A DNA stretch of 64,000 nucleotides from Trichobilharzia regenti (taxonomy: Eukaryota; Platyhelminthes; Trematoda; Strigeidida; Schistosomatidae), in the NCBI GenBank assembly GCA_944472135.2, contig OX235262.1, positions 63,026,440-63,090,439 of the forward strand. Reading direction: 5' to 3'. Position 1 is the first letter of the stretch. The number at the start of each line of letters is the position of its first letter. The position numbers were made by a program, and so were the translations under genes. The notes beneath the pieces were generated by a model that saw only the letters and a list, made by a program, of their open reading frames with translations, made no database searches and had not been told where the DNA came from. This document shows, in pieces, positions 46,345 to 56,939 of the stretch.

Positions 46345-46870
46345 AAACAAAACGATGTTGTTTTAACTGACGTTTCGCTATTGAATGCTGCTAATAGCTT
46401 TATCAAAGTATTATTAAACCAGAATTCACAAAATCTCAGCTTATTTTAACAACTTAATCATCGTTCTCAGTATGGGGTCATTTTTCGTTGTTAAATCGTC
46501 CAGGTCAAATTCTGTTTTATTTCATCATTCCTATTCAGACAATCTGGATTCCAATTGATAAGAAGTCCTTCTGATATCAGACTTTCTTAGTGATTTCTGA
46601 ATTTTTTCTGGATTACTTCAATATTGTCAAAATCAATTTTGTGACCTGATTCTGTGGCGTAGCGTGTGGATGACCTATGGTGGATGATTTTTCAGCTTTT
46701 CTAGTTCAACTGGATTTCTCAGTGTTCGAACACAAATGCTACATAGTGTTCATTTCTGCTGTTTCTGGTTCCTTGCTAGGTTCGTCCGATGTATATCTCA
46801 CATCATATTCTGATGTACGTGTCCATAATGACTAAGTATGTGTTTCAGTAAAACATGCCTAAGTTTCTAC
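46345..46870 (-). mobile_element. Penelope-like element 3' part with hammerhead-like motif
   Basis: Minus translation shows CEIYIGRT followed by a stop, RNEHYV, then STRYATESGHKIDFDNIEVI and EGLLINWNPDCLNR. These are the GIY-YIG remnant and the ESGHxIDFDN C-terminal block of Penelope-like elements. At 46407-46369, just 3' of the coding remnant, lies a hammerhead-like motif. Several stops make it a dead copy. Confidence 0.75.
46369..46407 (-). other. Hammerhead-like motif downstream of Penelope fragment
   Basis: On minus: TTTGATAAA, then GCTATT (46398-46393) and AATAGC (46382-46377), a perfect 6-bp stem II with a 10-nt loop, then GAAACGTC (46376-46369). GAAA and GTC are intact. CUGANGA is replaced by a UUGAUAA-like box plus one base. 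Penelope-like elements are known to carry minimal hammerheads in their flanks, which fits the position. Confidence 0.5.
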
Positions 46871-47044
46871 TTTCTAAATAAAATCCTCAGAAATTAATTA
46901 TATTTATTATCCGAATTTCCGGTTGATTTTCTCATTTTATTCCTTATTTGCATTGCGTGATTTCAGTTCATGATCCACCGACATATTTTTCTCCTTCATC
47001 TGATTTCTGAGGGGAACATGGAGTTTTAACACTAAGCTCTGTAT

Positions 47045-47220
47045 TTTCAGTATCTGTGGGTATTTTTTACGGGATGAGGTTTCTAGCCTGATGCCTAAAC
47101 TTCTTTGTTTATTGACCTTACTACCATCTAAGCAAGTTTAAGGATTCTGTCGGCTGGTAACTGAATCCGGGTCACTGTCGTGGTAGTCAAGCATTCTACC
47201 ACGGAAACTCCGACACGCTA
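47045..47220 (-). repeat. Old SINE-B remnant (minus)
   Basis: On plus, TTTTTACGGGATGAGGTTTC and TAGCCTGATGCCTAAACTTC match the inner body of the minus SINE-B copies, followed by an altered tRNA-like head (GTGTCGGAGTTTCCGTGGTA on minus). No target duplication remains. Confidence 0.65.
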
Positions 47221-47409
47221 AGCGTAATGACCCGTGATGGCAGGTAGTCCTAAACTTTTCTCACCGTTTGTCGTACATTCAGAAATAATGACTTTAATTG
47301 GTGAATTAATCAAAGGGAAAAATGTTCTCATTGCGATTGTTTTTTCCCTCCAGTATTGGTAATAGCTACCTACTGGTACTAATAGTGTGGGTTTCACGAT
47401 AGCAGTTTT

Positions 47410-47600
47410 CATTTCACTAATAGTTCAACGAATAGCTGCCACGCGATTACTCACAAAAATTACTGGTGAATTAACATACATGAATACAATACAGCTCAAT
47501 CCACTATTAATCAGTTCATTATATACGTATCTTCACCTCAAATTCTTAGTGATCAACAATCACTCAACCAGTATCTTCGGAAACACTGTAAATACGCATT
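47410..47600 (+). repeat. Diverged duplicate of the tRNA-Cys 3' flank
   Basis: Blocks shared in order with 48958-49200: CACTAAT, GATTACTCACAAAA against GATCACTCACAAAA, GAATACAATACA against GAACACAATACA, CAATCCACTATTAA against CAATCCACTATCAA, TATCTTCACCTCAAATTCTT against TGTCTCCACCTCGAACTCTT, CAACCAGTATCTTCGG. The second copy has an about 35-nt insertion rich in ACAAG repeats. No tRNA is left at the matching position of this copy. Confidence 0.6.
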
Positions 47601-48860
47601 CTCCCCAACAAACGCAAAACACATGAAGGACATACAAACACACATACTCATACTTAATACAATTTCTCAATCTCACTCACACCTTCACACATAATCCCAA
47701 TCTTACTGTCACATTCAATTCCTTACGGTCATCCATCTCCACCATGTATCACAGTTCTCATCGTCATCATCATGGGAGTAAAGCAGAAGGACAACCAAGA
47801 CAATTAGTTAAGTGATCAACCATCATTGAGAGAACCACCCTACATTTGCTGTCTGGTTGCACATGCGTCCAGCTGACGCCTACCGTTTCAGTGATGAGAA
47901 TTCATTTTATCAGTGTAATTGTCAATATGATCGACATTGTTATTCCGATTGCCACGGTGACAGAGTTATTAAAAGTTATCATATTAGTCGTGTGATTCAG
48001 CGTGTAACTGATAGTGTTATATTTTGTGTTGGCGTTACCGTTTGATATCCGATTTCGTAGATCCAGAGATACTGATAGTGATATAGATATCGGTAATGCC
48101 CGGGTGGAGGTGAGAGTCACATTTTTGTCTTGTGTAAGTAACGCTGATACTGTTAGGGTTATTGACATTTTTGGGAGGAGGGTGAAGGTGGGAGAATCAA
48201 CAGCTCTACAATGATTTTGATTGCACATTGTTCTGACGTGACTGAGTGGACAGGTTTATATTGTCCACACTCACATCAATCTGTGCAGTTTCTAATACCC
48301 CTCAAAATAGTCCTCTTACATTTATTCCGAAACTGTTCATTCAAATTATTCTACACTATCCAAATATTCACATTCAAAAATTCATTATGATCCTTATCAG
48401 TACATAATGTCTAACACTGTAACAAAAAATCCCTAATATAACAGCAACTCCTCATATACCGATGCAAAAATTACCATCTTCCTTCATAGTCATTATCAGC
48501 ATGCACGTCGACTTCAACGTCGGCCTTCGACACTACGTCCATGTGCATATCTATTGTCTTCGTGATTGTGTCTGTCAGTTGCTGTGTGTGGGTGCATGTG
48601 TTTGTGCCTGGTTGCGTGGGGGAGTGTGTGTGTGTGCGCGTCTGTCTATCTGCCTGTCTCTCTCTCTCTGTGTGAAGTGCTTGGTGTCTTGTGTTGGGAA
48701 TGTGTTGTTTGTGTTTGACACAGACTCCACTCCGGTGTGAGTGGTTGTCGTGAGAATTCGTGGTTGAGTAATTCATCAGTGTTGAATGATTGTTAGTTGT
48801 TCGTTTGTGTTTGTGTTATGCGAGTGTGTGATGGTGAATGCTTGAGGAGGTGTAATAGTC
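47601..48860. other. Unique-looking region upstream of tRNA-Cys
   Basis: Contains CA-rich (47600-47700) and, from about 48545, strongly GT-rich sequence on plus, up to the tRNA gene. The overlapping long frames on both strands (47902-48228, 48462-48776) are translations of low-complexity sequence and not credible genes. Confidence 0.55.
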
Positions 48861-48932
48861 GGGGGTATAGCTCAGTGGTAGAGCATTCGACTGCAGATCG
48901 AGAGGTCCCCGGTTCAAACCCGGGTGCCCCCT
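48861..48932 (+). tRNA. tRNA-Cys (anticodon GCA)
   Basis: A 72-nt tRNA: acceptor GGGGGTA pairs with TGCCCCC (48925-48931, one G-T pair), with T as discriminator. The A box is TAGCTCAGTGGTAGAGC. The anticodon arm ...ACTGCAGAT has GCA, and the T arm CCCGG-TTCAAAC-CCGGG is perfect. No intron, CCA not encoded, as usual in eukaryotes. Unlike the tRNA-headed SINEs here, every stem closes, so this is a real gene. Confidence 0.97.
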
Positions 48933-48957
48933 TCACTTTCAACTCACACAAACAAAC

Positions 48958-49200
48958 ACACCTCACTAATTACACACAGACAAACTCCAGTCACTCACCA
49001 CATAGTCGATACGAGATCACTCACAAAATTTAGTGCTAAATGAACACACGCGAACACAATACATTACAAGACAAGACAAGACAAGAAGACAACACAGACC
49101 AATCCACTATCAATTCAACATGCACGTGTCTCCACCTCGAACTCTTCACGACCAAGTAATGCCTCAACTCGAATCATCGGTAAAACAGTGTCCAACGGAA
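48958..49200 (+). repeat. tRNA-Cys 3' flank, duplicate of 47410-47600
   Basis: Begins 26 bp after the tRNA-Cys gene and shares ordered blocks with 47410-47600 (see that entry). It has an inserted ACAAGACAAGACAAGACAAG tract at about 49068-49087. Confidence 0.6.
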
Positions 49201-49416
49201 ATTACACGCGCATACAGACGAACACAGGCACGCTGTGCTTCACTCGGTAAGTCGGTCGGTGGGTCGGCCGGACGATCGTTCGATCTGTCGTTCATCGACC
49301 GGACAGCGTATTGTGTATTGTCATTGTATGTGAGTGTGGAATGATGCTTTGGCGGTGTGCTTTGCGTATGTTGTCTGACGCCAGGATTGAGTGTGGTGTG
49401 TGTTTGATGAAAAGCG

Positions 49417-49488
49417 CTCCCGCGCCGGGAGTCGAACCCGGGCCGCCTGGGTGAGAGCCAGGAATCCTAACCGCTAGACCACGCGGGA
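49417..49488 (-). tRNA. tRNA-Glu (anticodon CTC)
   Basis: A 72-nt tRNA on minus: acceptor TCCCGCG (49488-49482) pairs perfectly with CGCGGGA, discriminator G. The A box is TGGTCTAGCGGTTAGGA. The anticodon stem CCTGG-CTCTCAC-CCAGG gives CTC, and the T arm CCGGG-TTCGACT-CCCGG is perfect. It lies convergent with tRNA-Cys, 484 bp away. Confidence 0.97.
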
Positions 49489-50164
49489 CATTTGTTTCTC
49501 TCCATTATGAGAAACGGGTATCAGGTTAGATTGACTTGTCTTATCAAGACAGTCAGGTGTTCAATTCAAGTAAGTTCTTGCTCCTGTCTTTACCTCAAAG
49601 TCTTTGACGATTTTTTCGATGTGAATTTTTTGACATGTGACATCATAAAGCTGTAGTATGGGGTTGATAATGGTTTGGGGCACTCCGTAATTTTGATTCA
49701 ATATTTACTTAGGTCTAAATATCCAAGAATTTTTTGCTTGTATGTTTTTGCGAGATCTACAAGTTTTGGTGCAACTTTATAATTCTGTATAAATACTTGT
49801 ATAAAGCAATAATCTGTCTTCAAACTTTTGGTACATTTCAGGTAGATTTTGCTCGTAAGATTGATATGCTACTAAATAATGTTTAAGTAGCATGGGTGGT
49901 TAACAAAATCTTTTGTTTTTCATTCATTGGGAAATACAAAAACCCTTATTATAATGAAAATCATATATTCAATGTCCAAATTTTTTCAAACCGTTAAAAG
50001 TGAACTTGGTTTAGACATATATAAAATCTTTTGAAAGTTAAATTCAATGGTTCGGTTCAAAGTGATTTAGAATACTATGAGGAAAGTTCCAAGGAATTTC
50101 AGATTTTACTTGTATGTATAAAAATAGATTTTAATCAATTTTTATAATTACCGAATCTCGTCTG
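49489..50164. other. Intergenic, nothing seen
   Basis: AT-rich DNA between tRNA-Glu and a family W copy, without a recognised feature. Confidence 0.65.
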
Positions 50165-50535
50165 AAGCTGACTGGCAACCTGATTAAACTCCTGGGCTAC
50201 CTAAATTTCCATCAAGCATAATGCATCTACTTTTTTCAGTTTCTTGTTCGCTTAATCTTCACATGAAATCTTTGCATCGCAAAGTGAACTCATGAAAACT
50301 TTCGATTGACTTCCAACCTACTGTTGTGTGCTTCAAGAAGAAAATGAAGGAAAAATCTAGCAGAGGATTGGGTCTTGTTTCAGATAGGATTACATGGCAT
50401 CGTACAATATACTGTCAATAAATATGTCACTTGAGGATTCCCAATGCAGAGTGATATTTTGCAACAAATTACTCTTAGAATTCTGTATTATTTGTAGGCG
50501 TAACTTTCAGAATAAAGCTATTACTAGTATTACCA
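50165..50535 (+). repeat. Interspersed repeat family W, copy 3
   Basis: Blocks shared with 38995-39345: CTGGGCTACCTAAATTTCCA, CATAATGCATCTACTTTTTT, GACTTCCAACCTACTGTTGT, TTTTGCAACAAATTACTCTT, and the tail TTTCAGAATAAAGCTATTAC. The complete 3' end suggests a retroposition product. Confidence 0.65.
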
Positions 50536-50624
50536 TAACTTAGAACAATTTAATCCTTTCCTCTTAAAAAGCGAAATTTGAAAAAGATGCGAGATACATT
50601 ATTTCTGCTAAGTCATCACCGCTT

Positions 50625-51370
50625 ACTGCTTTGATATTATTCCCTTGGTTCCGAGTGAAACATAGGGCTTCAGCAGTACATCTCCCCTTTGTTCTATCTT
50701 CTGCCGTCCTCTTCAGCTGGGTGCACAATTGACCATAATTTATCAGCTCCTCCTCCCCAACACACGATCTCCTCCATGTCAATCTAGGACGACCCACTCG
50801 TCGCTTCCCATTAGGATTCCACTCGAGGACCTGGTGCGCAATGTCATTCAATGGCATCCTCAATGTATGCCCGTCGCATCTCCACTTTCTCCTACATATT
50901 TGTTGAGCCGTCGGGTCTTGGTTGGTTTGTTCCCACAGTTTCTTGTTATTCATTCTTTCTGATCGGCCATTCAGTCTTCAGTAGGGAGCCAGCGAAGGCA
51001 GCTGTTGATAAAAGTCCGCAACAGGCTGTTGGAAATCCTTTTCGTTACACACAGTGCAAGTTTCTGACCCGTATAGAAAGACCAACTTTACATTGGTGTT
51101 GAAAGTCTAATTTTTTTTTCTTTATGCTAAGTGAGTGCAGAAGATTTCCAAACTGCTTTCACATTGATGAAGGGGTATCTTGCATTTCCGATTCTGACTT
51201 TGACATCTTCATCCGTTCCGCCTGTAGTCGAAACGATGCTGAATAACTAGATAAGTGAAGGAGGTAACCTCTGTTAAATCTCTTTTGTTGATGGGGATTG
51301 ATGCTGTTTGTTGTAGTAAACAAATGTCTACCCTTTCTGTGTGGCAGAAATTTCGATTTCACTGTTAAAG
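50625..51370 (-). mobile_element. Decayed non-LTR family X (copy D)
   Basis: Minus translation of the 3' part (50564-50953) reads LWEQTNQDPTAQQICRRKWR, CDGHTLRMPLNDIAHQVLEW, NPNGKRRVGRPRLTWRRSC, the basic C-terminal region of the element's protein (homologous stretches also in copies A and E). It ends in the family tail (CCCTTGGTTCCGAGTGAAAC on plus). A second block at 51159-51362 corresponds to the region near the YLGG motif. 5'-truncated and frameshifted. Confidence 0.85.
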
Positions 51371-51924
51371 ACAGTCAAAACCCCATATTGTCTTACTTTT
51401 AAAGTGTCAACGCACCTGTGCTGTGAATAGATGTAAGCAGAAAGCTAACTACAGTTTACTGAGCGAAGAATAGGTTGTATGCATTTTATATTCAGCATGT
51501 GTTAGATTCTTGTAAAAATCTTTTGGAAATTATCAGTAGGAACTTACCTCTGACTATGATCATATCGCTTATAGCATGAAATTGAAAAATCCATTCCCAT
51601 GTGCTAAAAAAATACCTCTAATTCAGTATTGTCAGTGGGAAAGTTATTTTCCAGTCATGAAACCAATAAACCCATCGCATCATACAGTCTAGTGTGCAGT
51701 ATATGTCAAACTGCCTAGTGTAACTTTTCTCTGTAGTGATTTGTGTAGACATTATCCCTCTGTTAAACTGTTGATACACCTTACCAATGAAGATTGTAGC
51801 GGTAAAAAAAACCAAAGATTGACAGAAAATCAACCTATTGCCTATTGATGATCACTAACCAACTTTCATGTCGCATAACTATGTGATCACATTAAAATCT
51901 CCTAGATATTCTCCGAAAAAGTAA
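51371..51924. other. Intergenic, nothing seen
   Basis: No recognisable gene or repeat. The minus frame at 51618-51833 has no domain. Confidence 0.6.
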
Positions 51925-53640
51925 TAATATAGTAATAACAAGACTTGATAAGGGTTCAGAATGGTTATTATGAGCAAAGCGGATTACTTCGAGAAGATGA
52001 ATACTATTCTTAATGACAATCTAAAATTCCGAAAAATGTCATCTCTGGAACCGATTGAAAAGATAGAGAAACAGTTAGCGGAAACATTGAAAAGACTGAA
52101 ACAACAAGGCTTTATCTCATAAATACTCAGTACACATCACTGGAACGTTCACACCAAGATTATATGATTCACCTAACGTGCACAAAAGTGGTGTACCACT
52201 TCGACCAGTATTAGATATGTTAAACTCACCATACCACCTCGCAGCCTCTACATACAAAATTGGTGAAATACAGCGTAAAGGATACTTTTGGATTTGTTGA
52301 AAGGATAAAAGATTTAAATGTTGACAATAAATTCATGATATCATTCGACTTATCTTCCTTGTTCACCAATGCACCACTTACGGAAACAGTAGACTTCATA
52401 TGTGAAGAACTCATTCGACGAAACATCGATGTTCACTTTTTATTTAATAAGGAACTATACAGACAAATCGATGATGTGGCAATGGGGTCACCACTATGAC
52501 CCATTCTAGCCAACATTTTTCTTGCGAAACTAGAGAATGGTCCTTTGAAAGACGTAATTGATGAACTTGAATTCTGTTTTCGGTACATGGATGATACATT
52601 TTTGATTATGAAAAATGAGGATGAAGCAAAGAACATCCTGGACAAATTTAACGATGTTCACCCTGCAATAAATCTTACCATTGAGAAAAAAAAGACTCTA
52701 ATATTTCATTTCTAGATGTCCTTATGACCAGAAAAGAGGATGGCACAATAAGATATGTGTATAGAAAACCTGCACCAACTGGTCAGTATACTCATTTTTT
52801 CAGCTTCGTGTCCTTGAAATACAAATGCAAACTGACAAAGTGCTTGGTCAACAGAGCAAGAGCAATCTGCTCTGATATATGTCTTGATGAAGAACTTAAT
52901 ACTATTAAACAGTTGCTGAGTGAAAACGGTTATCCAGAAAAATTCATTGATAAGAATATGAATCAAAAATCAAGGCAGCCCAAGATACCAATAGTTCCGA
53001 AAAAGGCCTTATTCTTACAAATTCAGTTCCTCGGGGATAATACCAGCGAGATGTTAACACAATGCCTTAGGAATGCGGTAAGAAGATCATTTCATGCTGC
53101 TGAATTACGCTGTATCTTCAAAACCACTGCTCTCTTGCGTTCAGGAGTAAAAGATGAACTGACTAATTTCGCCTCTTCTATGTGTATCTACCAATTTAAC
53201 TGCTCCTGTGGAGCCAGTTACCTAAGCCAAACAATTAGGCGTTTCTCGTCGGATTTCTGAACATCACCCTGCGTGGATAAGTAAGGTACAAACGAAATTC
53301 ATTCACAGCGCTATTCTATCTCATCTTATGGATACACAACACAAGATTGACGTTAAAGAGGCTTTCACAGTCATTTACCGCATACCAGCAAATCTTAACT
53401 TCGCTTTAAGAGTTCATCTACAACATATTGCTGAGGCCGTTGGGAACCACACTAAGAAGCCTAACTTGTGTGTCTAAAACAAGTTGGTTCAGACATTGTC
53501 CTTACCTTGGCCATCTAGGTTCCAATAGTCCTCAGTTTTTCGTAGAAATTTCCTTAATTTTATGTGATATTCTATTTGTTATTGTATTTTTATTATCGTT
53601 ATAATTTATGCATCTTTCGTGAACTGTAATTCCATTGATC
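51925..53640 (+). mobile_element. Penelope-like element, decayed, with RT and GIY-YIG
   Basis: The longest Penelope copy here. Transcriptase blocks in order: PRLYDSPNVHKSGVPLRPVL near 52160-52220, KFMISFDLSSLFTNAPL near 52325-52380, VAMGSPL then a stop near 52480-52500, FRYMDDTFLIMK near 52578-52612 (motif C, YMDD). After a frame change come a connecting region (52724-53260) and a GIY-YIG start YQFNCSCGASYLSQTIRR near 53190-53245, then a shifted remainder (QHKIDVKEAFTVIYR-like near 53340). At least one in-frame stop and several shifts make it inactive. Confidence 0.85.
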
Positions 53641-53899
53641 TTACTTAACAAATCGACAGTATTTAAAAAACAACAATATTGTTATTGAATACTATTCTAG
53701 AACAATCTATGTATATAAACATATATATGATTGTACAGCCAGGAGAGGAAATTGTCAAAAAGGATATTCTTTGCTCAATTTTTCTGTTTTCTCCTAGACT
53801 TCTTAAGAAGTTGAAGTCGGATGGAGAACTAGAGAGCATAGAAACGCTTAAATTTCCAATAAAATATTCTTTAGCAAATGGAGTGACTATCAACAACAG

Positions 53900-54760
53900 G
53901 TCTGTCTGTCTGGATTCAACATAGAACTTGGCACCGAAGTGCAGCAGTTCGAGTTGCCACGTTCCAAATAGCACACAGAGGTAGACAAGAAGATGAGTGG
54001 AGAGAATTAATAGAGTTTGACAAATATAGGAGTGAAACAGAATGGGTAATGGTAGAAAGGAATATGAAAGATTACAGAGATTGAATACATGTGCGCCATT
54101 GACAACGATTTTGAGCCATGTCACCTATTGTCTCCAGCCATTGATTCCTAGAGTCCCGAGGGCCCCAACCCGGGAGTCTGCATCTCCCTACCTGACTCAG
54201 TTTAACTGTCAAGGATTTCATGGATTGATGCCATGTTTTTGTTTGGCCACCACTGGCTCTTTTCCAACCTGAACCTATATCAGCTAACAATGCCCGTCGG
54301 GGGAGGCGGTGGTTAGGCATGCGCACCACGTGACCTAGCCATCTTAGTCTATGTAACTTTATAACCTCGTCGATTGATTTTCCCTCTTTGCCTAACACTC
54401 TACGCCTAACGTCAACATTACTTATCTTGTGAAACCACCTAACGTGAGACAGAGATCGCAGACATCTATGATCGAAAGCAGTCAACCTTTTCATGTCTTC
54501 AACGCGTATTGGCCATGTTTCAGAGCCATAGAGAAGGACGGAGCGAACTGATGAGCAGTACACACGTCCCTTGGTTGATAACCGGATGTCACGCCTACGC
54601 CAGAGATGGTGTAAGTCAGCGAAAGCAGCTCGAGCTTTCGGATCCGTGCTGAGATTTCATCGCCAATCAGTCCGTTGTGCTAATACAACTTCCAAGTAGG
54701 TGAAGTGGTCAACATGTTCTATCACTTCACTCCAGTACTTAATTTACAGTTCTTGGTCAC
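53900..54760 (-). mobile_element. RTE-like non-LTR family Y, copy 1 (3' end)
   Basis: 5'-truncated copy holding only the C-terminal part of the polyprotein and the 3' UTR, ending near 53900 in a short tetranucleotide tail (CCAGACAGACAGACC on minus). The UTR end (CAACATAGAACTTGGCACCG on plus) is shared with copies 2 and 3. Confidence 0.85.
54072..54563 (-). pseudogene. C-terminal fragment of family Y polyprotein
   Basis: A 163-codon frame: [109 protein letters not shown]. It is colinear with 62380-63024. The transcriptase catalytic part is missing. Confidence 0.9.
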
Positions 54761-55726
54761 TGTAGCATAGTCATAAGGCTTAGACATTGCTGAGTAGAAG
54801 TTCAGCTTATTTATTCATTTCATGTGACACACTATAATGGCATAGAATTACGTGTTGTATGACGTTCTCGATGCAGAACAATATCAAGATGATGTCGAAA
54901 TTTTTAGACATTATTTCATTTTTTTCGAGTTATTGGTTTGTAGGGATATGATTGGTTTCTAGTTCTATTAGAAAAGTGACTTCAGTTAGAAAACCAATGA
55001 GAACCTTAAGGTCCTACATCCGATGCCCAGTAGGTTCATGGGAAGAAACAGCTTTTCAATGCCTCCTGGTTTCTAGTCGTTTTTTCTTAATATACGTTTA
55101 ATTTCACAGCCCCGCAACACTTCGTGATTTCAGCCTTACCGACAATAGGACGTTTTGAATAATTGATATAAGAACTGGATAAAATGCAACAATTCAAAAT
55201 TTTCGATTTAAGAATGTTTACTTGATCATATTGTGCGATATCATGCAGGATTCGGTATCTACTCGTGCTCGCTGACATTTAAAGCTTATTCTTCTTCACA
55301 TTTATTTGTAAATAAGTCATGAAAGTAAGTCCCGTCTAGTATTCTTTACACACCTATAAGTGAACAATGTCAATAAGCTCAGATAGTACAAACCTTTAAG
55401 TGTTGTTTCATGACAGTTTAGTTGATCAACTGAAAACAGACATTCTATCAAAGACTAGAAATAGGATTGCATTAAAATGCAAGATCTTCCTTTTATTCCA
55501 CTCACAGGCATAATGTTGACTTATGTATTAATCTGAACGCTTGGTACCTGACTCGCTAGTATTGTTGGTTACATTTATATGTAACTTTAAAAATATATTG
55601 CCAGGAATGTATACACTGCACCTTTAGAAACCTTCATTGCTGTATAATATTTCGGTGTTTGAATAATTCATTATTACACAAGAGTTTTGATTTACACTCC
55701 GTGCAGATAACGGAATGCAGTTACTT
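54761..55726. other. Intergenic, nothing seen
   Basis: AT-rich DNA without a recognised feature, between the family Y fragment and a solo LTR. Confidence 0.6.
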
Positions 55727-56240
55727 TGTGGTGAGAGCAGGCTGGTAGCCAAATTGGTAGTCGGTGGCGCAGTGGTTAGGAGTCTCACCGACCATGCACA
55801 TGGTACGAGGCTCGATCCCCTATCGACGCACACCTGATATCTATGATCGGCCTGCAAAATTTGGGCTACCGATATCCATGCTGAAAATTCCATACTTGTA
55901 CCAAAAATACAGTGTGGAATCAAGCTGTAATCAAAAATAAAAAAAATTAATTAAATGTGTGTGACCCAAATATTGGTTGTGAGAAAATACGCACAAGACT
56001 GATTCAACAACTAATCACAGCAGACTTTGCGTAGGCAGATACAGTTAACATATAGATGATCTGACATTCAAGAAACAGTCACAAAGAGATGCAAGGTCAA
56101 CTTTCTGTGAGAAACAACCAATCAGAAGACTGTGTTTTTCTGCTAATAATAATCTATAATATGTACATGAAAGTCTATAAATACGTGTTGATTTCCTTAA
56201 TAAACGACCTGTTGCCAGGCCCTTGTCTTCTGTTGTTACA
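55727..56240 (+). mobile_element. Solo LTR with ACTT target duplication, interrupted by a SINE
   Basis: It starts TGTGGTGAGAGCAGGCTGGT at 55727 and ends TTCTGTTGTTACA at 56240. ACTT at 55723-55726 is repeated at 56241-56244. The length of 514 bp exceeds the about 300-320 bp of its relatives because SINE-A (about 55759-55955) sits inside. Removing that segment restores family length. TATA-like CTATAAATACG near 56175 and AATAAACGACC near 56200 are kept. Confidence 0.93.
55759..55955 (+). mobile_element. SINE-A nested in the LTR
   Basis: Head GTCGGTGGCGCAGTGGTTAG, B-box-like GGCTCGATCCCC, body ATCGGCCTGCAAAATTTGGG, GCTACCGATATCCATG, CTGAAAATTCCATACTTGTA, and end AAGCTGTAATCAAAAATAAA. It matches 30309-30498. 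The LTR sequence resumes at about 55960 (CCCAAATATTGGTTGTGAG). Confidence 0.9.
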
Positions 56241-56604
56241 ACTTAACTTCGACTCCTACCTTTTTCTTACTCTGCTAACAACAGCGAACAACACTGTCCT
56301 CTTTGATTACCCGCCTTTAGGGTCCCGACATAACAATTCTTGTTTAAACTGTTTCATGAGTGAATGAGAAATTTGTAAATAAGAAATATTATTTGAAGGA
56401 TAAAGAATATACAGAAAAAATGAATAGTAAAACTGCACAATTGCCAAACACACAACTTTATACTTAAAGGACTTTGCAAGTGAAATAAATATACAATTTA
56501 AAAGTAAGGAATGCAGCAGAGGTGTACAAAAGTAGTGAATATCTTGAAGGAATTATAAGTTCAGAAGTTCAAAAAGATATGTACAATTACCACTTACAGC
56601 GGTC

Positions 56605-56605
<1 letters not shown>

Positions 56606-56637
<32 letters not shown>
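56606..56637. repeat. (TA)n microsatellite
   Basis: About 14 TA units directly 3' of the ZNHIT1-like stop codon (within 40 bp on the transcript's downstream side). Confidence 0.95.
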
Positions 56638-56639
<2 letters not shown>

Positions 56640-56642
56640 GGT

Positions 56643-56939
56643 TTAGGCAACCCATTTCATACACCGCGTATCTGAGTGTATTTCAAAACACTTTCTGCTA
56701 CAATATGGTAAACTACATATCATACAATTATACAATCCTTTAAAACCACAGACATTACAAAACTTTCGGATAGGCAGTTTTGTAGCAGGGGCAGCAGCAG
56801 TAAAATAACAAGCACCCGTAGCTCCTCCTTTTGTTGCTTGGTATTCTTCATCGAGTAAAATTTCAAATGTTTTCCTACAACGCGAACGTATATTTGATAT
56901 ACGCTTTTTTTTACGCCGCTTCGCTGAAATGTCATCATC
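56643..56939 (-). CDS. ZNHIT1: ZNHIT1-like HIT zinc finger protein, exon 2
   Basis: 297 nt including the TAA stop at 56645-56643. It starts DDDISAKRRKKKRISN after the acceptor CTATAG, continues CRKTFEILLDEEYQATKGG, and ends with the HIT zinc finger CNVCGFKGLYNCMICSLPYC, SRKCFEIHSDTRCMKWVA. All ligands are there: CxxC, CxxC, C-x(3)-C, and H with the last C. Position of the finger at the extreme C-terminus and the KWV end are typical of ZNHIT1 (yeast Vps71/Swc6), a subunit of SWR1/SRCAP complexes that deposit H2A.Z in the nucleus. A simple ORF scan reads another frame here. Confidence 0.93.
   Translation of the reverse strand, partial: DDDISAKRRKKKRISNIRSRCRKTFEILLDEEYQATKGGATGACYFTAAAPATKLPIRKFCNVCGFKGLYNCMICSLPYCSRKCFEIHSDTRCMKWVA

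Noticed and set aside
47902..48228. 108-codon minus frame and overlapping plus frames
   Set aside because: Translations are low in complexity (T/S/I/N-rich), there is no domain, and frames overlap on both strands.
48462..48776. Overlapping frames of 92 and 101 codons on opposite strands
   Set aside because: They come from GT/CT simple-sequence DNA (VCVCARL, THTHS patterns) and have no family resemblance.
48797..49033. Plus frame containing RGYSSVVEHSTADREVPGSN
   Set aside because: This peptide is the known artefact of translating a tRNA gene (here tRNA-Cys).
53663..54124. Minus frame of 153 codons
   Set aside because: It overlaps the 3' UTR of family Y copy 1 and flanking AT-rich DNA; hydrophobic-looking residues stem from T-rich sequence, and the real element frame is 54072-54563.
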